From: Endomicrobium proavitum | GTDB lineage: Bacteria > Elusimicrobiota > Endomicrobiia > Endomicrobiales > Endomicrobiaceae | Assembly: GCF_001027545.1 (NCBI RefSeq) | Contig: NZ_CP009498.1 | Coordinates: 1,364,001 to 1,428,000, forward strand | Length of the DNA stretch: 64,000 bases | Reading direction: 5' to 3' | Shown: positions 17,534 to 26,266 of the stretch, in pieces | Layout: every line of letters starts with the position of its first letter | How positions within the stretch are numbered: the first letter of the stretch is position 1 | Position numbers and translations under genes: made by a program | The notes under the pieces: model-generated | Database searches by the model: none | What the model was told of the DNA's origin: nothing | The model's input: only the letters and a program-made list of their open reading frames with translations

Positions 17534-17958
17534 AAAAAATATTGATAATAAACGGCCCCAACATAAACATGCTCGGCTCTCGCGAACCCGGAATTTACGG
17601 CAACGCTACGCTTGCCGATATTGAAAAAGCAATAAGTTCGCTTGCCAAAGAATTGAAAGTTGAAGTTGAGTTTTTTCAGTCTAACCACGAAGGCGAGATA
17701 GTTGATAAAATTCAATCCGTAAAAGATAAAGTTTTCGCTATTGTAATTAATCCGGCGGCGTTCACGCACACGTCGGTGGCAATAAGAGACGCAATTTCCG
17801 CAATAGCCGCGCCTGCAATTGAAGTGCACATTTCCAACGTCTATTCAAGAGAAGAGTTTCGCCACAAATCTTACATCGCCGGCGTATGCATAGGTCAAAT
17901 TGCCGGTTTCGGAGTTGACGGCTACCTCTTCGCCCTAAAAAAATTAGCTTCGCTGTAA
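17530..17958 (+). CDS. aroQ: Type II 3-dehydroquinate dehydratase
   Basis: A 142-residue type II dehydroquinase, which converts the AroB product to 3-dehydroshikimate. Motifs: ILIINGPNINMLGSREPGIYG with the catalytic Tyr near residue 23, QSNHEGEIVDKIQ, INPAAFTHTSVAIRDA, and EVHISNVYSREEFRHKS with the catalytic His. The ATGA overlap with aroB gives translational coupling. The gene is closed by a strong terminator at 18021. Confidence 0.97.
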   Translation: MKKILIINGPNINMLGSREPGIYGNATLADIEKAISSLAKELKVEVEFFQSNHEGEIVDKIQSVKDKVFAIVINPAAFTHTSVAIRDAISAIAAPAIEVHISNVYSREEFRHKSYIAGVCIGQIAGFGVDGYLFALKKLASL

Positions 17959-18020
17959 TCAAGCTGTTAGCAGTTGCCGCCTCAGCGCGGTTTATGATTG
18001 GAAAAGTTTCATTAAAATAA

Positions 18021-18055
18021 AAAAAGCCTTGAAGATATTATCTTCAAGGCTTTTT
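18021..18055. terminator. Bidirectional intrinsic terminator
   Basis: Near-perfect 17-bp stem AAAAAGCCTTGAAGATA/TATCTTCAAGGCTTTTT with a one-base centre. It lies between convergent aroQ and the cold-shock gene. Confidence 0.9.
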
Positions 18056-18069
18056 AGTTGTTGGTTAGA

Positions 18070-18273
18070 TTAGATCTTTTTTATGTTTGCTGCTTTAGGA
18101 CCTTTGTCTGAATTAACAACTTCAAATTCAACGCTGTCGCCCTCTGCCAACGATTTGAAACCATCAGACTGAATTGCTGAATAGTGTGCAAATACGTCGC
18201 CTGATCCGTCATCGTTAGAAATGAATCCGTAACCTTTCTGGTCGTTAAACCACTTTACTTTGCCTTGTGCCAT
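18070..18273 (-). CDS. Cold-shock protein (CspA family)
   Basis: A 67-residue single cold-shock domain starting [13 protein letters not shown]1 is KGYGFI; RNP2 is VFAHYSAI, where Ala replaces the usual Val. It binds single-stranded RNA and DNA as an RNA chaperone. I place the start at the ATG at 18273, preceded by AAGGAG, and not at an upstream in-frame ATG at 18297 that would add residues no homologue has. A long 5' leader of about 85 bases separates it from a TTGACA promoter, typical of csp genes. Confidence 0.95.
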   Translation of the reverse strand: MAQGKVKWFNDQKGYGFISNDDGSGDVFAHYSAIQSDGFKSLAEGDSVEFEVVNSDKGPKAANIKKI

Positions 18274-18396
18274 TTGCTGAAACTCCTTGTTTACCATCCG
18301 TCTTTGCGGATAACTTAAATTGCGAATTCTAAAGTTTGCCTAAACATACTTTGAAGTTCGTTGCAGTATTTAATAAAATAATAACAAAGATGTCAA
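18274..18396 (-). promoter_or_regulatory. csp promoter and 5' leader
   Basis: On the minus strand TTGACA (18396-18391) is followed after 17-18 bp by TTAAAT/TAAATA (around 18373-18367). The predicted transcript would carry an ~85-base leader before the csp start. A structured, cold-responsive leader is expected from the family but not demonstrated here. Confidence 0.65.
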
Positions 18397-18460
18397 GTGT
18401 TATTTTTTGCCGTTAGCTTACAAATAGGCTCCGGCGGGTTTTTAAACCAAAGGAATAATA

Positions 18461-19519
18461 ATGTTAAATAAAATTAAAGCTCTGCAGGAAAAATACAAAA
18501 CCGAAGGCGAAGCTTTTCTTTTTACAAATCAAAAAGAAACTTTTTATTTATCCGGCGCGGAGTTTGACGGGTTTTGGATTTTTGCCTGCAGGCAAACAAT
18601 TTACGTTGTATGTTCAAAGATGACGCAAAACCAAATGAAAGAATTTTTTGCCGGACAAAATGCGGAAATAATTGCCGGCGCTCCGTTTAGCGCGCAGACT
18701 GCCAAAGCTGCAAAAGACAATGCCGTAAAACGCATAATTACGGATGCAAAGTATATAAGCGCCGCGGATTTTATAGTTTTGCAAAAAAAGCTTGCGGCAA
18801 ACAATATAGAGCTTTGCGCAAAAACCGGCGTTTTGGATAATTTGCGTATTGTAAAAACAAGCGAAGAAATTGCAAATTTAAGAAAAGCGTGCGAAATTGT
18901 TTCTCAAGTTTGCCAAACGGTTAAAGAAGAAATTAAAGCCGGTATGACAGAGCTTGACGTTTGCTACAGGGTTCTTGAACTTTTCGCGCAAAACAAAGTA
19001 AAAGAAAGCTTTACTCCCATAGTGGCAGCGGGTGAAAATTCCGCAAACCCGCATCACGCAAGCTCAAATCGCAAAATTCGGGAAAACGATATAATAATGA
19101 TGGATATCGGCTGCGTGTATAAAGGTTACTGTTCGGATTTGACACGAACATACTTTTTAGGTAAAATTAATACGAAATTCAGAGAAATTTGGGATATTGT
19201 AAAAGAGTCCCAAAGCGCTGTTTTGAAAGCAATAAAAGCCGGCTTGCCCGTATCTTGGGCAGACAAAACCGCAAGAAACGTTATAGATGCGGCCGGATAT
19301 AAAGATAATTTTATTCACACTACCGGACACGGGGTGGGAATAGAAATTCACGAAATGCCTTTGCTTGCATATAATGCCGAAGGCGTTTTTTTAAGCTCCA
19401 CGGCTGTAACGGTTGAGCCCGGAATTTATCTTGCCGGAGAGTTCGGCGTTAGAATAGAAGACACAATACTTATAACAGAAAACGGCTGCGAGATTTTAAC
19501 GTCCGCTCCGTATAAATAA
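18461..19519 (+). CDS. M24 family Xaa-Pro-type aminopeptidase
   Basis: A 352-residue creatinase/prolidase-fold peptidase: an N-terminal creatinase-like domain (to about residue 125) and a C-terminal pita-bread domain. Metal ligands are visible: two Asp in MMDIGCVYKGYCSDLTRTYF, the His in HTTGHGVGIEIHEMP, and the Glu residues in VEPGIYLAGEFGVRIED. It removes N-terminal residues before proline, or splits X-Pro dipeptides; the two cannot be told apart here. It lies 16 bp upstream of efp. The order peptidase-efp-accB-accC is a well-known conserved arrangement. Confidence 0.92.
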   Translation: MLNKIKALQEKYKTEGEAFLFTNQKETFYLSGAEFDGFWIFACRQTIYVVCSKMTQNQMKEFFAGQNAEIIAGAPFSAQTAKAAKDNAVKRIITDAKYISAADFIVLQKKLAANNIELCAKTGVLDNLRIVKTSEEIANLRKACEIVSQVCQTVKEEIKAGMTELDVCYRVLELFAQNKVKESFTPIVAAGENSANPHHASSNRKIRENDIIMMDIGCVYKGYCSDLTRTYFLGKINTKFREIWDIVKESQSAVLKAIKAGLPVSWADKTARNVIDAAGYKDNFIHTTGHGVGIEIHEMPLLAYNAEGVFLSSTAVTVEPGIYLAGEFGVRIEDTILITENGCEILTSAPYK

Positions 19520-19535
19520 ACAATCAGGAGAACAA

Positions 19536-20096
19536 ATGGTTTCAACATCAGATTTCAAAAACGGACTTAATATTTTGGTTGACGGCGAGCCCTACCAAAT
19601 TACGTGGTTTCAAAACCACAAACCCGGCAAAGGCGGAGCCGTAATGCGCGTAAAACTTCGCCATCTTAAAAAAGGCGGCACGGTAGAACGCACTTTTAAA
19701 AGCGGTGAAAAATTTGAAGCTTTAACCGTTTCCCGTCAAAAGAAACAGTTTCTCTACAAAGAAGGCGAAAATTTTAATTTTATGGATATGAATTCATACG
19801 AGCAAATAAGCGTTGCCCCCGTATTGCTTGGAGAAATGGCAAACTTCTTAAAAGAAAATCTTGAAGTTGAAGCCGTTTATCTTGAAAACGAACTTATAGG
19901 CATAGACCTGCCGCTGATTATAGAAATGAAAATTGCAGAATCGGAGCCCGGCATTAAAGGCGACTCTGTTTCCAACATGACAAAAATGGCAAAACTTGAA
20001 ACCGGCGCGGATATTCGCGTTCCTCTTTTTATTAAAGAGGGCGACAGAGTGAAAGTTGATACTCGTACAGGCGAATACGTAGAAAGAGTCTCATAA
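19536..20096 (+). CDS. efp: Translation elongation factor P
   Basis: A 186-residue three-domain EF-P that relieves ribosome stalling at polyproline stretches. The loop NHKPGKGGAV carries Lys32, the position of the post-translational modification in many bacteria; no modifying enzyme lies in the window. The domain signatures LRHLKKGGTVERTF and the C-terminal GDSVSNMTKMAKLETG...VPLFIKEGD...TRTGEY are intact. An AGGAGAAC ribosome site precedes the ATG. Confidence 0.97.
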   Translation: MVSTSDFKNGLNILVDGEPYQITWFQNHKPGKGGAVMRVKLRHLKKGGTVERTFKSGEKFEALTVSRQKKQFLYKEGENFNFMDMNSYEQISVAPVLLGEMANFLKENLEVEAVYLENELIGIDLPLIIEMKIAESEPGIKGDSVSNMTKMAKLETGADIRVPLFIKEGDRVKVDTRTGEYVERVS

Positions 20097-20097
20097 T

Positions 20098-20165
20098 TAG
20101 AAGTTTGGCAGTTTGGCAGCCAAGAAGTTTGGCAACGACTTTTTTACTAAACTTCCAAACTTCTT
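20098..20165. repeat. Imperfect inverted intergenic repeat
   Basis: The words AGAAGTTTGGCAGTTTGG and AAGAAGTTTGG on the left are complementary to CTAAACTTCCAAACTTCTT on the right, forming a hairpin between efp and accB. The same word family occurs in the ilvC leader (34545-34802). Confidence 0.6.
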
Positions 20166-20188
20166 ATCTTCTTAAAACGGAGTTTTAC

Positions 20189-20608
20189 ATGAATCCGCAG
20201 GAAATAAAAGCTTTTTTAAAGTCTGTTAAAGAAACCGATATTGAAGAACTTGAGTATCAAAGCGGCGAAGATTCTTTGTATTTCAAAAAGAGCGCCGCAG
20301 AGTTTGACGCCGCGCCCGCTGCGCAGGCCGCGGCAGAGCAGGTTGTCGCAGAAGAGGAAAAATCTTCTATTGTCGCAATAACTTCTGCCACAGTGGGCAC
20401 TTTTCACGCCGCCGGCAGCGACAAAAGCCAAGTTATTAAAGAAGGTTCGTCGGTAGAGCCGGGCAAAAAAGTCGGGCAAATTGAAGCTATGAAAATTATA
20501 AAAGACGTAGTTTCAAAAGTTAAAGGCAAAGTTGTGAAAGTTTCAGTTGCAAACGGCGCGTCGGTGGAATACGGACAGGAATTATTTTTAGTTGACACAA
20601 GCAAATAA
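20189..20608 (+). CDS. accB: Acetyl-CoA carboxylase biotin carboxyl carrier protein
   Basis: A 139-residue BCCP: an N-terminal region MNPQEIKAFLKSVKETDIEE, an Ala/Glu-rich flexible linker, and a biotinyl domain with EAMKIIKDV, where Lys102 is the biotin site. The first residue of the usual AMKM is kept and the fourth position is Ile. The ATG at 20189 is chosen: the in-frame extension to 20105 would translate the intergenic inverted repeat. With accC it forms the biotin half of acetyl-CoA carboxylase, the first step of fatty acid synthesis. accA and accD are not in the window. Confidence 0.95.
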   Translation: MNPQEIKAFLKSVKETDIEELEYQSGEDSLYFKKSAAEFDAAPAAQAAAEQVVAEEEKSSIVAITSATVGTFHAAGSDKSQVIKEGSSVEPGKKVGQIEAMKIIKDVVSKVKGKVVKVSVANGASVEYGQELFLVDTSK

Positions 20609-20699
20609 TAGCGGCAAATTTAAAAGTGAAAAGCGGAAAGTGAAATTAACGATTCGCATAAGACTTTTCAGACTCCAAACTGTTTTTTAGGAGATAAAA

Positions 20700-22049
20700 G
20701 TGTTTAAAAAAGTTTTGATTGCAAACAGAGGCGAAATAGCCTGCAGAGTAATAAGAGCCTGCAGAGAGCTTGGCGTTAAAACGGTGGCAATTCATTCCGA
20801 CGTTGACAGAGAAAGCATGCACGTGAAACTTGCCGATCAGTCTATATGCGTTGGTCCGGCAAGCGCAACCGAAAGTTATTTAAATATTCCAAGCATAATA
20901 GCGGCTGCTGAAATTTCCGGCGCGGACGCAATTCACCCGGGATACGGGTTTTTAGCCGAGAACACATATTTTGCGGAAGTCTGCGAAGCCTGCGGAATTA
21001 AATTTATAGGCCCTGATAAAGAGTCAATAGAAAAAATGGGCGATAAAATTACCGCAATAGAGCTTATGAAAAAAGCCGGCGTTCCCGTGGTTCCGGGCTC
21101 TAACGGACCGGTAAACGCAGACGACGCAAAGCTTTTTTCGCTTGCAAAAAAAATAGGCTATCCCGTAATAATTAAAGCAACTGCGGGCGGCGGCGGAAAA
21201 GGCATGAGAATAGTTAACGCCGAAAGCGAATTAAAAAACGCAATTGCCATGGCGCAGGCGGAAGCCAAAGCGTCTTTTAGCAACCCCGAAGTTTACATGG
21301 AAAAATATATTGAAGAGCCGCACCACATAGAGTTTCAGGTGCTTGGCGACAGATTCGGAAAAGTGGCGTATCTTCCCGAGAGAGATTGTTCTATACAAAG
21401 AAGACATCAAAAACTCGTTGAAGAAAGTCCGTCTCCGCTAATAAGTTCTGCGCTTAGAAAAAAAATGGGCAAAGCTGCAAAAAACGCAGCCGCAGCCGTA
21501 AAATATGTAACCGTCGGCACGGTTGAATTTCTTGTTGATAAAAAAGGACATTTCTATTTTATGGAAATGAACACAAGAATTCAGGTAGAACATCCGGTAA
21601 CGGAAATGATTACCGGTATAGATCTTGTAAAAGAGCAGATAAGGCTTGCCGCCGGTGAAAAACTTTCGTTTAATTCGGAAAAAATAAAAATACTCGGACA
21701 CGCTATAGAATGCAGAATAAACGCCGAAGATCCGGATAAAGATTTTATTGCGTCCCCCGGAAAAATCGGCAAACTGTATTTGCCCGGAGGTCCCGGAATA
21801 AGAGTTGACACGCACGTTTATTCCGGATATACAATTCCTCCTTTTTACGACAGCTTAATAGCTAAAGTTATTGCGCTTGGCGCAGACAGAGAAGAAGCTA
21901 TAGACAGAATGTCGCGCGCATTAAGAGAAGTAGAAATTGAGGGCATAAAAAATACGTCTTCTCTTCACGGCAAAATTATGACAAACGAACATTACCGCAA
22001 AGGTTCCGTAGCCACGGACTTTTTGCCAAAATATATTTTCGGACGCTAA
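20700..22049 (+). CDS. accC: Acetyl-CoA carboxylase biotin carboxylase
   Basis: A 449-residue ATP-grasp enzyme that carboxylates the biotin on AccB. Signatures: FKKVLIANRGEIACRVIRAC at the start, the glycine loop TAGGGGKGMR, ERDCSIQRRHQKLVEE, EMNTRIQVEHPVTEM with the catalytic Glu/Arg set, and the C-terminal GHAIECRINAEDP. The start codon is GTG, preceded by TAGGAG. It ends in a stem-loop terminator at 22081, closing the peptidase-efp-accB-accC unit. Confidence 0.97.
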   Translation: MFKKVLIANRGEIACRVIRACRELGVKTVAIHSDVDRESMHVKLADQSICVGPASATESYLNIPSIIAAAEISGADAIHPGYGFLAENTYFAEVCEACGIKFIGPDKESIEKMGDKITAIELMKKAGVPVVPGSNGPVNADDAKLFSLAKKIGYPVIIKATAGGGGKGMRIVNAESELKNAIAMAQAEAKASFSNPEVYMEKYIEEPHHIEFQVLGDRFGKVAYLPERDCSIQRRHQKLVEESPSPLISSALRKKMGKAAKNAAAAVKYVTVGTVEFLVDKKGHFYFMEMNTRIQVEHPVTEMITGIDLVKEQIRLAAGEKLSFNSEKIKILGHAIECRINAEDPDKDFIASPGKIGKLYLPGGPGIRVDTHVYSGYTIPPFYDSLIAKVIALGADREEAIDRMSRALREVEIEGIKNTSSLHGKIMTNEHYRKGSVATDFLPKYIFGR

Positions 22050-22080
22050 AAACCTGCGGGTTTCCTTAATATTTAAAACA

Positions 22081-22117
22081 AAAGCCCGTTGTCTTAAAGC
22101 GACACTCGGGCTTTTAT
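22081..22117 (+). terminator. Intrinsic terminator after accC
   Basis: Stem AAAGCCCG/CGGGCTTT with an inner TGTC/GACA extension, then a short T tract. Confidence 0.8.
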
Positions 22118-22145
22118 GTTTTAAAAACGTAAACAGGAGCTGCAA

Positions 22146-22721
22146 ATGCAAGAAACTATAAAAAGTTTAATTAATGAAAGCGTTGAAGCAAAAAAAGCTT
22201 TGCTTTCCGACCAATATCTTAAAACGATAGAAAAAATTTCAAATACAATAATTGAAGCTTACGGAAACGGCAAAAAAACTCTTATTGCCGGAAACGGCGG
22301 TTCGGCTTCCGATGCGCTCCATTTTGCCGCGGAGCTTGTCGTGCGGTTTGAAAAAAACAGAGCGGCTCTTCCGTCCATAGCGTTATCCGAAAATATTTCC
22401 ACAATAACCGCCGCGGGAAATGATTTCGGTTATGAACAGTCTTTTAGCCGCCAAGTAGAGGCGTTTGCGCAAAAAGGCGACGTGTTTGTTGCAATATCAA
22501 CAAGCGGAAATTCGCCAAACGTTCTTAAAGCAATAGAAGCTGCAAAAAAAATCGGCGTTACGGTTATAGGTTTTACAAATTCCGACGGCGGCAAAATGAA
22601 AGATATTTGCGATATAATTTTTCGCGCGCCGTCAAAAACTACTGCCCGCGCGCAGGAATGTCATATTTTGGCCATACATATAATTTGCAAAATTTTAGAA
22701 GCGCAGCTTTTTAAAGACTAA
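22146..22721 (+). CDS. gmhA: Sedoheptulose-7-phosphate isomerase
   Basis: A 191-residue SIS-domain isomerase, the first step of ADP-heptose synthesis for the LPS inner core. Motifs: LIAGNGGSASDALHFAAELV, ITAAGNDFGYEQSFSRQVEA, VFVAISTSGNSPNVLKAI, and a C-terminal His (ECHILAIHIICKI) that takes part in catalysis in this family. Homologues of this length are tetramers. The downstream adenylyltransferase supports the pathway call. GmhB and the HldE kinase domain are not in the window. Confidence 0.93.
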   Translation: MQETIKSLINESVEAKKALLSDQYLKTIEKISNTIIEAYGNGKKTLIAGNGGSASDALHFAAELVVRFEKNRAALPSIALSENISTITAAGNDFGYEQSFSRQVEAFAQKGDVFVAISTSGNSPNVLKAIEAAKKIGVTVIGFTNSDGGKMKDICDIIFRAPSKTTARAQECHILAIHIICKILEAQLFKD

Positions 22722-22828
22722 ACAAATAGCAAGCGCATTGTGCTTTAGCTGTGTTGCGTTATTGCGGCGAAATACGAAAATCCGTTTTTAAATAAACAGA
22801 GCTTCTCCTTATTTTTAAAGGAATCAAA

Positions 22829-23314
22829 ATGAAGAACAGAGCCCTAACCAGAAAAGAGCTGCAGGCTGAAATAAAAAAACTTCAAAAATCCGGCAAGAAA
22901 GTTGTTTTTACAAACGGATGTTTTGACTTGCTTCATTTAGGTCATACAAGTCTTTTCAAAAAAGCAAAATCGCTTGGCGACGTTTTGGTTGTGGCTATAA
23001 ATTCCGATAAGTCTTTAAGCTGTTTAAAAGGTCCCAAACGTCCGCTTGTGGGCGAAAAAGACAGAGCGCAATTATTGCTTGCGTTAAAGCCCGTAGATTA
23101 CGTTGTGGTTTTCGGCGAACAAACTCCGCACGAACTTTTAAAAGCCGTTAAGCCCGACGTTTTAGTTAAAGGCGGCGACTACAAACTTCAAGATATTGTC
23201 GGCAGAGAGTTTGTGAAAAAAGTTTATCGCTACCCGTTTGTAAAAGGCAAATCAACAACAAATTTAATTAACACCATTGTGGAACGATATGGCAAAAAGA
23301 CAAGTAGTAAGTAG
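22829..23314 (+). CDS. Heptose-1-phosphate adenylyltransferase (RfaE domain II)
   Basis: A 161-residue nucleotidyltransferase matching the C-terminal half of HldE/RfaE as a stand-alone protein: VVFTNGCFDLLHLGHTSLF with the HxGH nucleotide site, VAINSDKSLSCLKGPKRP, DYVVVFGEQTPHELLKAVKPDVLVKGGDY. It would make ADP-D-glycero-beta-D-manno-heptose from heptose-1-phosphate. The split of kinase and adenylyltransferase into separate genes is common. It is followed 11 bp later by thiD2; that gap is a piece of the purine-rich repeat. Confidence 0.92.
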   Translation: MKNRALTRKELQAEIKKLQKSGKKVVFTNGCFDLLHLGHTSLFKKAKSLGDVLVVAINSDKSLSCLKGPKRPLVGEKDRAQLLLALKPVDYVVVFGEQTPHELLKAVKPDVLVKGGDYKLQDIVGREFVKKVYRYPFVKGKSTTNLINTIVERYGKKTSSK

Positions 23315-23325
23315 GAAGGAGTAAG

Positions 23326-23742
23326 GTGAAAGGTAAAAAGAATGTTTGTCGTATAATAGATGCGAATTTAAATCGTTGTCGCGAAGGGCTTCGCGTGGTT
23401 GAAGATTGTTTGCGTTATGTTTTAAACGACGGCGCTTTGTATAAAAAAATTCGCGATATAAGGCATAATACCGATAAAATTTTAAGAGAATGTTATTCTT
23501 GCTTAATTCAAGAACGCGATACGGTTACAGATAGCGGCAGAGACATGCCGGAAACGGCAAAAAAAGAATTGCCGGAAATTTTGGCGGCAAACTTTAAACG
23601 CGCGCAGGAATCTTTAAGAGTTTTGGAAGAGTATTCAAAAACCGTTTTTCCTCAAAGCAGCGCAAAATTTAAAACTCAAAGATACGCCGCGTATAATTTG
23701 GAAAAAAAAGTTTATTTAAAATATAAGAAATTTTTTGCATGA
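23326..23742 (+). CDS. ThiD2-type hydroxymethylpyrimidine-phosphate kinase
   Basis: A 138-residue protein with RIIDANLNRCREGLRVVEDCLRYVL, RDIRHNTDKIL and ANFKRAQESLRVLEEYSK. These are the signatures of the ThiD2 family, otherwise seen as the N-terminal domain of some ThiE proteins. By family knowledge ThiD2 phosphorylates HMP-P to HMP-PP and is unrelated in fold to ThiD. The start is GTG with AAGGAG, which lies in repeat-derived sequence. It overlaps no gene and sits 28 bp before thiC, whose product it would use. No ThiE domain is fused. Confidence 0.8.
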   Translation: MKGKKNVCRIIDANLNRCREGLRVVEDCLRYVLNDGALYKKIRDIRHNTDKILRECYSCLIQERDTVTDSGRDMPETAKKELPEILAANFKRAQESLRVLEEYSKTVFPQSSAKFKTQRYAAYNLEKKVYLKYKKFFA

Positions 23743-23770
23743 GAGAAAATTTAAGCCAAAGGGAACAAAT

Positions 23771-25036
23771 ATGACGTTAATGCAAGACGCGCAAAATAAA
23801 AAAGCGAACAAATTAATTCAAGCCGCCGCAACCGCGGAAAATTTAAGCGAAGATTTTATAAGAGAAGGCGTAGCGGACGGCACAATAGTAATTCCTAAAA
23901 ACATAAACAGAAAACTTTCAAAAATAATCGCGGTAGGCAAAGGTTTAAAAACAAAAGTTAACGCAAATATCGGCACATCGCCCGACTACATAAATTTGGA
24001 AGAAGAGCTTGTAAAGCTTGACGTTGCCGTTAAAGCCGGCGCCGACGCGGTTATGGATTTGTCCACCGGCGGAAATTTAACGCAAATAAGAAAAGAAATT
24101 TTAGCCCGCTGTCCTGTGCAGGTTGGCACGGTGCCTATTTATGAAGCCGCATGCAGAACGGTTGCGCAGGGCAAAAAAATATCGCAAATAGACGGCGAAA
24201 TGTTGTTTGACGTTATAGAAGAACAGGCGCAGCAGGGCGTAGATTTTATTACCGTTCATTGCGGAATAAATAAAGCCACCGTTGAAATATTAAACCGTCA
24301 GGGACGCTTGGCGGGCGTTGTAAGCCGCGGCGGATCGTTTTTAGTTAAATGTATAAACGCTACGGGCAAAGAAAATCCTTTATACGCTCAATACGACAGA
24401 CTTTTGGCTATAGCAAAAAAGTACGACGTAACTTTATCGCTTGGCGACGGTTTTCGTCCGGGCGCAGCTTTTGACGCGTCCGACGCAGTTCAGCTTGGCG
24501 AGCTTGCCGTGCTTGGCGAACTTGTTTTAAAAGCCCGAGCCGCCGGCGTGCAAACTATGATAGAAGGTCCGGGACACGTGCCGCTAAATCAAATTGAAGC
24601 AAATGTTACGCTTGCAAAAAAATTAGGTCACGGCGCGCCTCTTTACTTTTTAGGGCCTTTGGTTACAGACATCGCCCCCGGTTACGACCACATAACGTCG
24701 GCAATCGGCGGAGCTTTAGCCGCGGCCAAAGGCGTAGATTTTATTTGCTACGTAACGCCTGCGGAACATATAAGACTTCCGAACGTCAAAGACGTCCGCG
24801 AAGGCGTAATTGCCGCAAGAATTGCCGGACACGCCGCCGATATTGTTAAAGGCGTCAAAGGCGCAAAAGATCAAGACGACGCAATGTCTAAATATAGAAA
24901 GTTAAGAGACTGGAAAAAGCAGGAAGAGTTTTGCATAGACCCTGAAAAATTAAGAACCGAAAGAGCAAAGCTGCCGCCGCAGCAAGATGACGTATGCACT
25001 ATGTGCGGCGAGTTCTGCGCTATGCGCGACGAATAG
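23771..25036 (+). CDS. thiC: Phosphomethylpyrimidine synthase
   Basis: A 421-residue radical-SAM-type ThiC making HMP-P from aminoimidazole ribotide. The length is that of the short form lacking the N-terminal domain. Motifs: NIGTSPDYINLEEELVKL, VGTVPIYEA, FITVHCGI, SRGGSF, EGPGHVPLN and FLGPLVTDIAPGYDHI. The C-terminal cluster motif reads CTMCGEFC (C409, C412, C416), a CX2CX3C spacing one residue shorter than the textbook CX2CX4C. The ATG at 23771 is preferred over 23735, which lies inside thiD2. I see no TPP riboswitch upstream. Confidence 0.96.
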   Translation: MTLMQDAQNKKANKLIQAAATAENLSEDFIREGVADGTIVIPKNINRKLSKIIAVGKGLKTKVNANIGTSPDYINLEEELVKLDVAVKAGADAVMDLSTGGNLTQIRKEILARCPVQVGTVPIYEAACRTVAQGKKISQIDGEMLFDVIEEQAQQGVDFITVHCGINKATVEILNRQGRLAGVVSRGGSFLVKCINATGKENPLYAQYDRLLAIAKKYDVTLSLGDGFRPGAAFDASDAVQLGELAVLGELVLKARAAGVQTMIEGPGHVPLNQIEANVTLAKKLGHGAPLYFLGPLVTDIAPGYDHITSAIGGALAAAKGVDFICYVTPAEHIRLPNVKDVREGVIAARIAGHAADIVKGVKGAKDQDDAMSKYRKLRDWKKQEEFCIDPEKLRTERAKLPPQQDDVCTMCGEFCAMRDE

Positions 25037-25345
25037 CTATAACGGCAGAGGGTAAGAAGTTAGGAAGTTGGGAAGTTGAGAAGATGAGAAACGGCAAGTT
25101 GTTAAAGTAGAAAGTAGGAAGGAGTAAGGAGCAAGTGTTGTCAATTCCCCTGATAAAGATGATAAGAGGGTAGGATGGTAGGAAGATAAGTAACGGCAAG
25201 TAATAAAGAATAAGTAAAAGGTAACAAGCAGCGGAGTTGTTAATTCCCCTTTTATAAAAAGGGGTGCCCGATAGGGCGGGGTATTTGTTTTTTTGTCGTT
25301 GTTGAATGTCATTATTTAACATATAAAAGTAAAGGAATTAAATAA
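25037..25345. repeat. Mosaic intergenic repeat region with core copy
   Basis: There is no gene in these 309 bp. In order: GTAAGAAGTTAGGAAGTTGG-type purine words, the conserved 65-bp unit (~25091-25150) ending in a half core, a second purine block (GATAAGAGGGTAGGATGG), then the full palindromic core at 25239-25286. Minus-strand frames here (for example 25037-25312) are compositional. Confidence 0.75.
25239..25286 (+). repeat. Palindromic core repeat, copy 4
   Basis: CCCCTTTTATAAAAAGGGG first hairpin, second hairpin GCCC GATA GGGC, then GGGGTATTT. It ends 59 bp before the thrB start, in the same orientation. The shorter GCCC/GGGC stem is shared with the copy at 35878. Confidence 0.85.
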
Positions 25346-26266
25346 ATGAAAGTGCGAATGAGGGTGCCGGCTACTACGGCAAATTTAGGTCCCGGGTTTG
25401 ATGTGTTCGGCGCGGCGCTGTCTGTTTATAACGAGTTTGAAGCTGCAACCGTTGAAAACGGCAAGGGCGGCAAAATTGTTTTAAAAGGCGAAGGTAAAAT
25501 TGCGCTTCCTAAAAGCGAGAAAAATCTTGTTTGGCAGGCAATGAAAGAAACTTTTAAAGTTCTCGGCGAAACAAAATATAATTTTAAAAATTTAAATATA
25601 ACCATTAACACAGGCATTCCCTTAAGCGGCGGGCTTGGCTCAAGCGCGTCGGCAATTGTCGGCGGCATAGCTTTGGCAAACGCGCTTTGCGGCTTAAAAC
25701 TTAACAAATCTCAAATAACGGAACTTGCGGTTAAAATTGAAGGTCATCCCGACAACGTGGCGCCGGCGGTTTTCGGCGGAGTTTGCGTTTGTTCAAAAAA
25801 CGATCAAAACCCGCACGGCGAAATTTTGCATTTGCCGGTTCCTAAATTAAAAGTTGTTTTGTGCGTTCCGTCGTTTGAGCTTCGCACGAAACGTTCAAGA
25901 CAAATTTTGCCCAAATGCGTTAACTTGCAGGACGTTGTTTTTAATACGTCGGGCGTTGCGTTTCTTACGGCGGCGTTTTGTACCGGCGACTGGACGCTTT
26001 TGAAAAAAGGCACGCAGGATAAAATTCATCAGCCTTACAGAGGCAAAATGATTCCCGCAATGAACGAAGTTTTACGCGCAGCGATAGATGCCGGCGCGTA
26101 CGGCGCGTATCTTTCCGGCTCCGGCCCTACTCTTGCGGCTTTTTGCGACGCAAAAAAAGCGGAAACCGTAAAAAAAGAAATGACAAAAATTTGGAAAAAA
26201 GAAAGCGTAGCGGTTAAAAGTTATATTTTGGATTTTGACAAAAAAGGCGTTGAGAGACAAAGTTAA
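25346..26266 (+). CDS. thrB: Homoserine kinase
   Basis: A 306-residue GHMP kinase that phosphorylates homoserine on the threonine branch. Seen: the N-terminal RVPATTANLGPGFDVFG, the ATP loop PLSGGLGSSASAIVGG (near residues 91-106), KIEGHPDNVAPAVFGG, and the C-terminal motif GAYLSGSGPTLAAF. Together with lysC downstream it supplies threonine, which alongside citramalate can feed isoleucine synthesis. The 168-bp gap to lysC contains a small GC-rich inverted sequence and no gene. Confidence 0.95.
   Translation: MKVRMRVPATTANLGPGFDVFGAALSVYNEFEAATVENGKGGKIVLKGEGKIALPKSEKNLVWQAMKETFKVLGETKYNFKNLNITINTGIPLSGGLGSSASAIVGGIALANALCGLKLNKSQITELAVKIEGHPDNVAPAVFGGVCVCSKNDQNPHGEILHLPVPKLKVVLCVPSFELRTKRSRQILPKCVNLQDVVFNTSGVAFLTAAFCTGDWTLLKKGTQDKIHQPYRGKMIPAMNEVLRAAIDAGAYGAYLSGSGPTLAAFCDAKKAETVKKEMTKIWKKESVAVKSYILDFDKKGVERQS

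Noticed and set aside
22722-23770. TPP riboswitch upstream of thiD2-thiC
   Set aside because: I could not find the conserved CUGAGA/ACCUGAUC-type elements in the gaps.
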